This document shows positions 27,377 to 34,822 of a stretch of DNA of 64,000 bases, one piece after another. The position numbers were made by a program, and so were the translations under genes. Each line of letters starts with the position of its first letter. Position 1 is the first letter of the stretch. The stretch covers positions 4,712,001-4,776,000 of the forward strand of contig NZ_JAPEQG010000001.1 of assembly GCF_026339735.1 (NCBI RefSeq), written 5' to 3'. A model generated the notes under the pieces. That model was not told the origin of the DNA. It made no database searches and saw only the letters and a program-made list of their open reading frames with translations. The DNA comes from Streptomyces sp. NBC_01669. Lineage in GTDB: Bacteria > Actinomycetota > Actinomycetes > Streptomycetales > Streptomycetaceae.

Positions 27377-28288
27377 GTGATGGGACCGATGGACGAGCAG
27401 CCGCCCGGCGCCCGGGACCAGTCCGCCGATGCCCGCGGCCCACTCAGCTGCTACCGCCACCCCGGCCGCGAGACGGGGATCCGCTGCACGCGCTGCAACC
27501 GTCCGATCTGTACCGAGTGCATGGTCAGCGCCTCGGTCGGCTTTCAGTGCCCGGACTGCGTCCGCCAGGGTTCAGGTACGGGGCACGGCCCGGCCGCCAA
27601 TCAGCCGCGCACCCTGGCCGGCGGCACCGTCGCCGCCGACCCGCGGCTGGTCACCAAGATCCTGCTCGCCCTCAATGTCGTCCTGTTCATCGCGGTACAT
27701 GTGAAGGTGTCACTGCTCGACGACCTGACACTGCTGGGACGGGCCACCTACTACGAGGGCGGTCCACTGGAAGGGGTCGCGGAGGGCCAGTGGTACCGGC
27801 TGGTGACGTCGATGTTCCTGCACCAGGAGGTGTGGCACATCGCGTTCAACATGCTGGGACTGTGGTGGCTCGGCGGTCCCCTGGAGGCGGCGCTCGGCCG
27901 CGCCCGCTACCTCGCGCTCTACCTGCTCTCCGGCCTGGCGGGCAGCGCGCTCACCTATTGGCTCGCCGCACCGAACCAGGGCTCGCTCGGTGCCTCCGGC
28001 GCCATCTTCGGTCTGCTGGGCGCCACCGCCGTGCTCATGCGTCGGCTGAACTACGACATGCGGCCGGTCCTCGTGCTCCTCGCGCTGAACCTGCTCTTCA
28101 CGTTCAACCCCTGGGGCGGAATCGCATGGCAGGCGCATGTCGGCGGTCTGATCGCGGGCACGTTGATCGCCATCGCCATGGTGCACGCACCGCGTGAACG
28201 GCGGACGCTGGTGCAGTACGGCACCTGTGCGCTGGTCCTGGTGGCGGTGGTCCTCATCGTGGTCGCCAGAACTGCCGCACTGACCTGA
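27377..28288 (+). CDS. Rhomboid intramembrane serine protease with N-terminal zinc-finger-like region
   Basis: A protein of about 303 residues. The start GTG 27377 is chosen because GAGGGGG lies 7 nt upstream. Residues ~25-60 carry a B-box-like cysteine/histidine set (CYRHPGRETGIRCTRCNRPIC, then CMVSASVGFQCPDC). Six membrane helices follow, with the rhomboid motifs HIAFNMLGLWWLGGPLE, catalytic serine in GASGAIFGLLG and catalytic histidine in AWQAHVGGLIAG. It cleaves membrane proteins within the bilayer; the substrate is unknown. Confidence 0.93.
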   Translation: MMGPMDEQPPGARDQSADARGPLSCYRHPGRETGIRCTRCNRPICTECMVSASVGFQCPDCVRQGSGTGHGPAANQPRTLAGGTVAADPRLVTKILLALNVVLFIAVHVKVSLLDDLTLLGRATYYEGGPLEGVAEGQWYRLVTSMFLHQEVWHIAFNMLGLWWLGGPLEAALGRARYLALYLLSGLAGSALTYWLAAPNQGSLGASGAIFGLLGATAVLMRRLNYDMRPVLVLLALNLLFTFNPWGGIAWQAHVGGLIAGTLIAIAMVHAPRERRTLVQYGTCALVLVAVVLIVVARTAALT

Positions 28289-28318
28289 TCACAGGCACCA
28301 GGGGGCTTCTCCCGGCAG

Positions 28319-28519
28319 TTGTCCACAGCGGGTGCACGATCTTGTGCATTCTGTGGGTACAACTGTGCCCCTTGTCGCTGAGCTGGGTTTTTCCAGCGGA
28401 GACAAGGGGCGTGCCACCCCTCGACGGGGGAGACTGCAGTCACACCGGCGTCAACATCCGGGGAGTTATCCACAGATCGTCTGACCTTTTCCCCCGCCTG
28501 TGGATAACGCTGTGGGTAA
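28319..28519. promoter_or_regulatory. Cluster of DnaA boxes outside oriC
   Basis: Four boxes in 201 bp of the convergent rhomboid-crgA gap: TTGTCCACA (28319-28327, exact), TTATCCACA (28466-28474, exact), TGTGGATAA (28499-28507, exact on minus) and TGTGGGTAA (28511-28519, one mismatch). The gap (28289-28575) has no gene. More exact boxes are found here than in oriC itself, so it should bind DnaA strongly. Confidence 0.8.
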
Positions 28520-28575
28520 CTCAGGGCAAGGGTTGCGGTACCGGGACCGGCTGTGGTTCTACGGGTGCTGTCCGG

Positions 28576-28830
28576 CTACTTCCACTGCGTGGAGACGCCG
28601 AAGCCACCGGCGATGAAGCCGAAGCCCACGACGATGTTCCAGTTACCCAGCGTCTTGATGGGCAGATCGCCGTCGGTCACGTAGAACACGACGATCCAGG
28701 CCAGACCGATCAGGAAGAACGCCAGCATCACCGGCGCCACCCAACTGCGGTTGGTCAGCTTTATGTTGGTCGTCTGCTTCGCCGGAGGCGGCGTGAAGTC
28801 GGCCTTCTTGCGGATACGTGACTTCGGCAC
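28576..28830 (-). CDS. crgA: Cell division protein CrgA
   Basis: An 84-residue membrane protein: MPKSRIRKKADFTPPP, a first helix WVAPVMLAFFLIGLAWIVVFYV, then LPIKTLGNWNIVVGFGFIAGGFGVSTQWK, with the second helix and conserved end. CrgA is an actinobacterial divisome protein; in S. coelicolor it controls the timing of sporulation septation and FtsZ turnover. The start is GTG with GGAGAG upstream. Divergent from the DUF881 gene. Confidence 0.95.
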   Translation of the reverse strand: MPKSRIRKKADFTPPPAKQTTNIKLTNRSWVAPVMLAFFLIGLAWIVVFYVTDGDLPIKTLGNWNIVVGFGFIAGGFGVSTQWK

Positions 28831-28971
28831 GAGGAACTCTCCTGTCGATGCGCTGCGTGACCGCGCAGGGAACTGTGGCTGGCGCCGGGGCGGGGCGCGA
28901 GGGGGAATGCTTCCTCCCCCGGGCGTCCGTTAGCGTAGTGCTTCCGTGGCGCCGAAGGAGATAAGGGTACG

Positions 28972-29739
28972 TTGAGCAATTCTGCCGACTCTCCCCAAGG
29001 GCCGGTCCGGCGCACCTTCCGGCACCCGGTCCGCGTGCTCACCGCTGCCGTTTTCGCCCTTGCCGGGCTGATCTTCGTCACCAGCGCCAACACGGCCAAG
29101 GGCACCAACATCCGCACCGACTCGTCGCTGCTGAAGCTCTCCGACCTCATTCAGCAGCGCAGCGAGAAGAACGCGGGGCTCGACGACTCCAACGCGTCCG
29201 TACGCGAGGACATCGATGCCCTCGCCCAGCGCGACGACGGCAGCACCAAGGCGGAGGACGTCAAGCTCAAGGCGCTGGAGCGGGCCGCGGGCACCAAGAA
29301 GCTCTCCGGCCGGTCCGTCGCCGTCACGCTCGACGACGCCCCGCCGAACGCCACCGCGAACCCCGGCTACCCCGATCCGCAACCGAACGACCTGGTCATC
29401 CACCAGCAGGACCTGCAGGCGGTCGTCAACGCTCTCTGGCAGGGCGGTGCCCGCGGCATCCAGGTCATGGACCAGCGGCTGATCTCCACCAGCGCGGTGC
29501 GCTGCGTCGGCAACACGCTGATTCTCCAGGGTCGGGTCTACTCGCCGCCGTACAAGATCACCGCGGTCGGCGACCCCGACCGGCTCAAGAAGGCCCTCGA
29601 CAACTCTTCCTCGATCCGGAACTACCTGCTGTACGTGAAGGCGTACGGGCTCGGCTGGAAAGTGGACGAGCACGAGGCGGTGACTCTTCCCGGCTACTCG
29701 GGCACAGTGGATCTCCACTATGCGAAGCCGGTGAAGTAG
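28972..29739 (+). CDS. DUF881 family membrane-anchored protein
   Basis: A 255-residue protein starting at TTG 28972 after AAGGAG. One N-terminal membrane helix (VRVLTAAVFALAGLIFVTSA) is followed by a coiled segment (LSDLIQQRSEKNAGLDDSN) and the DUF881 domain (SVAVTLDDAPPNA, NDLVIHQQDLQAVVNALWQGGARGI and NTLILQGRVYSPPYKI). DUF881 proteins are found beside division and FtsQ-type genes in Gram-positives; biochemical role unknown. It is followed by the sortase gene after 25 nt. Confidence 0.88.
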   Translation: MSNSADSPQGPVRRTFRHPVRVLTAAVFALAGLIFVTSANTAKGTNIRTDSSLLKLSDLIQQRSEKNAGLDDSNASVREDIDALAQRDDGSTKAEDVKLKALERAAGTKKLSGRSVAVTLDDAPPNATANPGYPDPQPNDLVIHQQDLQAVVNALWQGGARGIQVMDQRLISTSAVRCVGNTLILQGRVYSPPYKITAVGDPDRLKKALDNSSSIRNYLLYVKAYGLGWKVDEHEAVTLPGYSGTVDLHYAKPVK

Positions 29740-29764
29740 CGAGCAGTTCCGGGGAGGCCGACCG

Positions 29765-30493
29765 GTGTCGGTGCGACTGATCGTCAGGACCTTCAGCGAA
29801 CTGTGCATCACCGCGGGCGCCTTGATCATCCTCTTTGTGGTGTACGTGCTGTTCTGGACCGGGGTGAAGGCCGCCGGCGCCACCGAGGGGCAGATCGACA
29901 CCCTGCAGAACCAATGGGCGCGGGGGGCAGTGTCCGTACCCGGGCCGAACGCGGCAGGCACGCCGGCGCCCTCGACCTCGCCGACGCCCGCACCCACGCC
30001 ATCGCACGCCCCCGGCGCCTACCGCGACGGGAAGCCGTTCGCGATGCTGTACATCCCCCGCTTCGGCAGGAGCTGGGAGTGGCCCGTCCTGGAGAACACC
30101 GAGGTCGGAACCTTGCAGAAAGGGCTCGGCCACTACCGCGGGACCGCCCCCCTCGGCGGCGTCGGCAATTTCGCGGTGGCCGGACACCGTCGTACCTACG
30201 GGGATCCCTTCAAGGATTTCCCGACGCTGCGCCGCGGCGACGCGGTGGTGCTGACGGACGGGACGACGTGGTTCACGTACCGCATCGAGAAGAAGCCGTA
30301 CCGCACCGTGCCGAGCGACACCGGTGTCATCGACGCCGTCCCCCGCAAGTCCGGCTTCGACGGACCCGGCCGCTATCTGACGCTGACCACCTGCGATCCC
30401 GAGTGGGGCAGCAGCCACCGGCTCATCGCCTGGGCGCATCTCGACGCGACGCAGCCTGTGGCCGACGGCAAGCCGGCAGCTTTCCACAGCTGA
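29765..30493 (+). CDS. Class E sortase
   Basis: A 242-residue sortase with an N-terminal membrane anchor (ALIILFVVYVLFWTG), a Pro/Thr spacer, and the catalytic domain: FAMLYIPRFG, VAGHRRTYGDPF (catalytic His), and YLTLTTCDPEW (catalytic Cys) followed by RLIAWAHL (catalytic Arg). Class E sortases of high-GC actinobacteria recognise LAXTG-type signals. The start is GTG 29765 after GGGGAGG. This is the first of three sortases here and the least similar of them. Confidence 0.92.
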   Translation: MSVRLIVRTFSELCITAGALIILFVVYVLFWTGVKAAGATEGQIDTLQNQWARGAVSVPGPNAAGTPAPSTSPTPAPTPSHAPGAYRDGKPFAMLYIPRFGRSWEWPVLENTEVGTLQKGLGHYRGTAPLGGVGNFAVAGHRRTYGDPFKDFPTLRRGDAVVLTDGTTWFTYRIEKKPYRTVPSDTGVIDAVPRKSGFDGPGRYLTLTTCDPEWGSSHRLIAWAHLDATQPVADGKPAAFHS

Positions 30494-30549
30494 CCCACGC
30501 CCCTGCCCCGGCCCTTTAGTCTGGTCCCGTACCGAATGAAGGGGACAGC

Positions 30550-30732
30550 ATGTACGGCTGGATCTGGCGGCATCTGCCGGGCAATGCGTGGGTGCGCGGG
30601 CTCATCTCGCTCGTGCTGGCACTCGCCGTCGTCTATGTGCTTTTCCAGTACGTCTTCCCGTGGGCCGAGCCGCTGCTTCCGTTCGGCGACGTGACGGTCG
30701 ACGGCACGAGCGGAACGGGGGCCGGCCAGTGA
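30550..30732 (+). CDS. Small single-pass membrane protein
   Basis: 60 residues: MYGWIWRHLPGNAWVRG, a membrane helix LISLVLALAVVYVLFQYVF, and a short polar tail. The start is ATG 30550 after AAGGGGACAGC, and the stop overlaps the next GTG (GTGA). It is conserved at this place between a sortase and pabA. Function unknown. Confidence 0.75.
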   Translation: MYGWIWRHLPGNAWVRGLISLVLALAVVYVLFQYVFPWAEPLLPFGDVTVDGTSGTGAGQ

Positions 30733-31367
30733 GCGCTCGCATCCTTGTCGTCGACAACTACGACAGCTTCGTCTTCAACCTCGTCCAGTACCTCTACCAG
30801 CTCGGCGCCGAGTGCGAGGTCCTGCGCAACGACGAGGTGACCACGGCACACGCCCAGGACGGCTTCGACGGCGTTCTGCTCTCGCCCGGCCCCGGCACTC
30901 CTGAGCAGGCGGGCGTCTGTGTCGAGATGGTGCGCCACTGCGCGGCGACCGGCGTCCCGGTCTTCGGCGTCTGCCTCGGCATGCAGTCGATGGCCGTGGC
31001 GTACGGCGGGGTGGTGGACCGCGCCCCCGAGCTGCTGCACGGCAAGACGTCGCCGGTGACGCACGAGGGCAAGGGTGTTTTCGCCGGGCTGCCGTCCCCG
31101 TTCACCGCGACCCGCTACCACTCGCTCGCCGCCGAACCGGAGACGATCCCGCAGGAGTTGGAGGTCACGGCGCGCACGGCCGACGGCATCATCATGGGGC
31201 TGCGCCACCGCGAACTGCCGGTGGAGGGTGTGCAGTTCCATCCGGAGTCGGTCCTGACCGAGTACGGCCATCTGATGCTGGCCAACTGGCTGGTGCGGTG
31301 CGGTGATACGGGAGCCGTCGCGAGGTCGGAGGGGCTCGCGCCGGTGGTGGGCAAGGCTGTCGCGTGA
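30729..31367 (+). CDS. pabA: Aminodeoxychorismate/anthranilate synthase amidotransferase component II
   Basis: A 212-residue class I glutamine amidotransferase that supplies ammonia to a chorismate-binding partner (folate or tryptophan synthesis). It begins ARILVVDNYDSFVFNLVQYL and has LLSPGPGTPEQAG (oxyanion region), FGVCLGMQS with the nucleophile Cys, and VEGVQFHPESVLTEYG with the catalytic His/Glu. No component I gene is nearby, so PabA and TrpG roles cannot be told apart. It starts at GTG 30729 overlapping the small membrane gene and its stop overlaps the next sortase gene. Confidence 0.9.
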   Translation: MSARILVVDNYDSFVFNLVQYLYQLGAECEVLRNDEVTTAHAQDGFDGVLLSPGPGTPEQAGVCVEMVRHCAATGVPVFGVCLGMQSMAVAYGGVVDRAPELLHGKTSPVTHEGKGVFAGLPSPFTATRYHSLAAEPETIPQELEVTARTADGIIMGLRHRELPVEGVQFHPESVLTEYGHLMLANWLVRCGDTGAVARSEGLAPVVGKAVA

Positions 31368-32710
31368 CCGCACTCCGCCCCGAGCACGACACCGGTGAGG
31401 AAGGCCCGTACGAGCAACGAGCGTACGAGGCCACGGGCGCGTTCGAGGCGGCAGTCGACCAGCTGGCGGACCCGCTGAACGACCCGCTGCCGGGGCAGCA
31501 CGCCTCGCCGTGGTTCCGGGCGGAGAGTATTCCGGCGGAGACGGCGGAGACGGCGGAGACCGGGGCGGCGCAGGGCCGGCGGTCGGAAGGCCAGGTGCAG
31601 GCGTCACACGGGGCACAGGGGCCTCAGGGGACGCCGCGTGAGTGGTACGACCCCGAGGGGTACGAGCGGGACTGGTACGGGCAGCAGGAGCCTGTCGTGG
31701 CGCCTCCGCCCCCGCCACCGCCACCGCTCCCCCGCAACGACGAGACGATCGGTCTGCGGACGGCGGACACCCGACGCCCGGCCGACCGGGCGACGACAGC
31801 TCCGATACCGCAAGCGGAGCCGGAGTACGACACGGCGCCTGCCGCGGCTCCGGATCCCGGTCCGGAGACCACAGAACTCGAATCGCGCACGGAACCGCCC
31901 ACCGGGGGCCGGGCCGAGCGGCGGCGCGCCGCCAAGGGGCGCGGCCGCCGTCGCGCCGAGCCGCAGAGCCGGTCGGCGGCGACGCCGGAGGGGCGTCCGC
32001 TCTCCCGCGTCGAGGCGCGGCGGGCCGCCCGCGCGGCCAAGGACAGCCCGGCCGTCGTCGCCAGCCGGGTCGTCGGCGAACTGTTCATCTCGCTCGGCGT
32101 GCTGATGCTGCTGTTCGTCACGTACCAGCTGTGGTGGACGAATGTGCGTGCCGACCAGATCGCCGGGAGCGAGACGCACAAGATTCAGGACGACTGGGCG
32201 AAAGGCCGCAAGCCCGGGGCGTTCGAGCCGGGGCAGGGCTTCGCCATCATCCACATCCCGAAGCTGGATGTGGTCGCGCCGATCGCCGAGGGCACCAGCA
32301 AGGAGAAGGTCCTCGACCGCGGCATGGTCGGCCATTACGGAGAGGGCGCGCTCAAGACGGCGATGCCGTCCGCCGCGCAGGGCAACTTCGCGCTGGCCGG
32401 TCACCGCAATACGCACGGCGAACCGTTCCGCTACATCAACCGGCTGAGCAAGGGCGACCCGATCGTGGTCGAGACGCAGGATGCGTACTACACGTACGAG
32501 ATGACCAGCGTCCTTCCTCAGACGTCGCCGTCCAATGTCTCGGTGATCACCCCGGTGCCGCCCGGTTCGGGCTTCACGAAGCCTGGCCGCTACATCACTC
32601 TGACGACCTGTACGCCTGAATTCACAAGTACGTACCGGCTGATCGTCTGGGGCAAGATGGTCGACGAACGGCCGCGCAGCAAGGGGAAGCCCGACGCGCT
32701 CGTCGGCTGA
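31364..32710 (+). CDS. srtE1: Class E sortase with long cytoplasmic extension
   Basis: A 448-residue sortase. The first ~230 residues are a disordered acidic/Pro-rich and then Arg-rich cytoplasmic region, unusually long. A membrane helix (VGELFISLGVLMLLFVTYQLW) leads to the catalytic domain with FAIIHIPKL, LAGHRNTHGEPFRYINRL (His), YITLTTCTPEF (Cys) and TYRLIVWGKM (Arg). In S. coelicolor the adjacent SrtE1/SrtE2 pair anchors long chaplins. The symbol is assigned by order and is tentative. GTGA overlap with pabA. Confidence 0.88.
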   Translation: MTALRPEHDTGEEGPYEQRAYEATGAFEAAVDQLADPLNDPLPGQHASPWFRAESIPAETAETAETGAAQGRRSEGQVQASHGAQGPQGTPREWYDPEGYERDWYGQQEPVVAPPPPPPPPLPRNDETIGLRTADTRRPADRATTAPIPQAEPEYDTAPAAAPDPGPETTELESRTEPPTGGRAERRRAAKGRGRRRAEPQSRSAATPEGRPLSRVEARRAARAAKDSPAVVASRVVGELFISLGVLMLLFVTYQLWWTNVRADQIAGSETHKIQDDWAKGRKPGAFEPGQGFAIIHIPKLDVVAPIAEGTSKEKVLDRGMVGHYGEGALKTAMPSAAQGNFALAGHRNTHGEPFRYINRLSKGDPIVVETQDAYYTYEMTSVLPQTSPSNVSVITPVPPGSGFTKPGRYITLTTCTPEFTSTYRLIVWGKMVDERPRSKGKPDALVG

Positions 32711-32736
32711 ACTTCATCACGACAGGGACGGGTGCG

Positions 32737-33465
32737 GTGGCAGCGAGGACCCAGCAGGAAGAACAGACCGACGAGTCCGCGCCCCCGGTGCGGAGCAGGG
32801 ACCGCCATCCCGTCGCGACCGCGGTCAGTCTCTTCGGCGAGCTGCTGATCACCGCGGGCCTGGTGCTGGGCCTCTTCGTCGTCTACTCCCTGTGGTGGAC
32901 GAATGTGCTCGCCGACCGCGAGGCCGAGAAGCAGGGCCACACCGTCCGCGACCGCTGGGCCGAGGGACCCGGGGCCCTCGACACCAAGGACGGCATCGGC
33001 TTCCTGCACGTACCTGCGATGAAGAACGGCGAGGTGCTCGTCAAGAAGGGCACCGACACGAAGAACCTCAACGACGGCATCGCCGGCTACTACACGGACC
33101 CGGTGAAGTCGGCTCTCCCCTGGGACAAGCAGGGCAACTTCACGCTGGCGGCGCACCGCGACGGGCACGGGGCGAAGTTCCACAACATCGACAAGGTGAA
33201 GACGGGCGACGCCGTCGTCTTCGAGACCAAGGACACCTGGTACGTCTACAAGGTCTTCAAGGAGCTTCCCGAGACGTCGAAGTACAACGTCAAGGTGCTT
33301 CAGCCGGTCCCCAAGGAGTCGGGCGTGAAGAAGCCCGGCCGCTACATCACGCTGACGACCTGCACGCCGGTCTACACGTCGAAGTACCGCTACATCGTGT
33401 GGGGCGAGCTGGTGCGTACGGAGAAGGTCGACAAGGATCGCACGAAGCCGGAGGAGCTGCGTTAG
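32737..33465 (+). CDS. srtE2: Class E sortase
   Basis: A 242-residue sortase closely related to the preceding one: membrane helix ELLITAGLVLGLFVVYSLWW, IGFLHVPAMK, LAAHRDGHGAKFHNID (catalytic His; A in place of the G of GHR), YITLTTCTPVY (Cys) and KYRYIVWGEL (Arg). It lacks the long N-terminal extension. Transcribed 26 nt after srtE1. Symbol by position, tentative. Confidence 0.88.
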   Translation: MAARTQQEEQTDESAPPVRSRDRHPVATAVSLFGELLITAGLVLGLFVVYSLWWTNVLADREAEKQGHTVRDRWAEGPGALDTKDGIGFLHVPAMKNGEVLVKKGTDTKNLNDGIAGYYTDPVKSALPWDKQGNFTLAAHRDGHGAKFHNIDKVKTGDAVVFETKDTWYVYKVFKELPETSKYNVKVLQPVPKESGVKKPGRYITLTTCTPVYTSKYRYIVWGELVRTEKVDKDRTKPEELR

Positions 33466-33469
33466 CCGT

Positions 33470-33496
33470 GACTGAGCTCCTTCGAGGAGCTCAGTC
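33470..33496 (+). terminator. Terminator hairpin after srtE2
   Basis: GACTGAGCTCCT and AGGAGCTCAGTC form a perfect 12-bp stem with a TCG loop, 5 bp after the srtE2 stop. Confidence 0.8.
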
Positions 33497-33512
33497 GCTC
33501 TAGGATGGCGAA

Positions 33513-33549
33513 GGCCCGAAGTCGCAACTAGCCTTTGCGACTTCGGGCC
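33513..33549. terminator. Bidirectional terminator between srtE2 and the Mrr-like gene
   Basis: GGCCCGAAGTCGCAA (33513-33527) pairs perfectly with TTGCGACTTCGGGCC (33535-33549), loop CTAGCCT. It serves the convergent gene at 33570 and backs up the first hairpin. Confidence 0.8.
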
Positions 33550-33569
33550 CCTTCTCTGTCTGGCGGCGG

Positions 33570-34607
33570 TTACCTCAGGATCGCGAGCGGTACTCCGGCG
33601 CTCCACTTTTCGAGGTGAGTGCGGTCGACGAGGGTGATGCCGTAGGTCTCGGCGATGGCGCGTGCGTCGGGTGTGAAGGAGGTCGTGGCGACGAAGAGAG
33701 CCACATCGGCCCCGTGCTGGACGAAAGAGGCGCCGAGGAACTTCTGCAGCTCTCCGCTCCACACCGGACGGTAGGGCGCGAAGCTCTTGCACTGCACGAC
33801 GATGCTGCGGCCGTCCGCGGTCGCTGCTGTGACATCCACACCTCGGTCGCCGCGGCCGCCATGCACCACGACGTCCGTGCAGCCGTCGCGGCGGAGCAGT
33901 GCGGCGACGTGGTGCTCGAACTGCCGCCAGTTCATGGCGTCGATGGTCGCCATGATTCCGGTGTACGGGCGCGGGCCCTGGGCGTGCTCGAGGTGCCTGA
34001 GCCTTTGGTGGTGGTTGCAGAGCTTCCGCTCGACCTTCTCAACGTCGTCCCGGAGCGAGATCAGCTCCTTGCGGTGCTCGCCGGAGGCCTCGATGAGGGC
34101 GTTGAACATGGGGACGACGGTCTTGCCGAGGATGTGGGTGATGCGTCGGTCGATGCGGTCGTCGAGGGAATCCGGTCCCCTGTGGACAGAGTTATCCACA
34201 GGCTGAGTTCGTGCCATGTACTCCACGTCGAGCAGGTATGTACGCACCTGACGTGCGACTTCGCTGTCGCGGAGCAGCATGGCGACGTTGAGTACCGTCC
34301 GCCGGGAGAAGACCGCGATCGCCCGTGAACGTGACTGAATTCCACAGGCCCCCTTGAAGAGGGCCAGTCGCGTGCCTATCAGAACCTGGAGGCCATTGGA
34401 GTCCAGCTCCTCCCTGTGGTCCTCCATAACGGACTCAAGGGTCTTCACGGTCACCTCGAAGTACGCCGCGACCATCGCCGTGGTCACGTGCATGCCGTCC
34501 GGCAGCAGCGAGAGTGCCTTGACCTTGTCGAGCACCTCTGTCCGGCCAGCTACGTCATTGCGCAGAGACCTCGACTCCAGCAGTACTGCATTGTTGATCA
34601 CGTTCAT
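33570..34607 (-). CDS. Mrr-type restriction endonuclease-like protein with antirepressor-like N-terminus
   Basis: A 345-residue protein. The N-terminal ~130 residues (MHVTTAMVAAYFEVTVKTLE, then RRTVLNVAMLLRDSEVARQVRTYLL) resemble phage antirepressor/ORF6N-type DNA-binding regions. A coiled coil follows (residues ~165-205). The C-terminal domain (~215-345) fits the Mrr PD-(D/E)xK fold: MNWRQFEHHVAALLRRDGC, GGRGDRGVDVTA with the catalytic Asp, SIVVQCKSF with Gln-x-Lys, and ALFVATTSFTPDARAIAE. It could cleave modified DNA. There is no methyltransferase partner. It looks like an accessory insertion between srtE2 and pknB. Confidence 0.75.
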   Translation of the reverse strand: MNVINNAVLLESRSLRNDVAGRTEVLDKVKALSLLPDGMHVTTAMVAAYFEVTVKTLESVMEDHREELDSNGLQVLIGTRLALFKGACGIQSRSRAIAVFSRRTVLNVAMLLRDSEVARQVRTYLLDVEYMARTQPVDNSVHRGPDSLDDRIDRRITHILGKTVVPMFNALIEASGEHRKELISLRDDVEKVERKLCNHHQRLRHLEHAQGPRPYTGIMATIDAMNWRQFEHHVAALLRRDGCTDVVVHGGRGDRGVDVTAATADGRSIVVQCKSFAPYRPVWSGELQKFLGASFVQHGADVALFVATTSFTPDARAIAETYGITLVDRTHLEKWSAGVPLAILR

Positions 34608-34766
34608 GCCCTCTCGGCTCGTCTCGGATGTTGGTGCGAGCTGGGGGGTAGGGCCTGAACCCCCAAGTCACCCCACCGGTCCAACGATTCAGGACATATG
34701 AAGACACGATCGGTTTACGGCTGCATGTGCGGTATGCCAGCAGGAGGTAGCCCGGCAGGCACAGCA

Positions 34767-34803
34767 AAGGGCCCCGGTCACCGTTGCGGTGACCGGGGCC
34801 CTT
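34767..34803 (-). terminator. Terminator of the pknB operon
   Basis: AAGGGCCCCGGTCACCG (34767-34783) and CGGTGACCGGGGCCCTT (34787-34803) form a perfect 17-bp stem with a TTG loop, 20 bp past the pknB stop. Confidence 0.9.
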
Positions 34804-34822
34804 CGCGTTCGTGCGGTGGGGC

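Noticed and set aside
34628..34720. A tRNA-like stretch upstream of the Mrr-like gene (minus-strand GGGGGTTCAGGCC)
   Set aside because: The T-loop sequence does not fit and no acceptor or anticodon stem could be formed.
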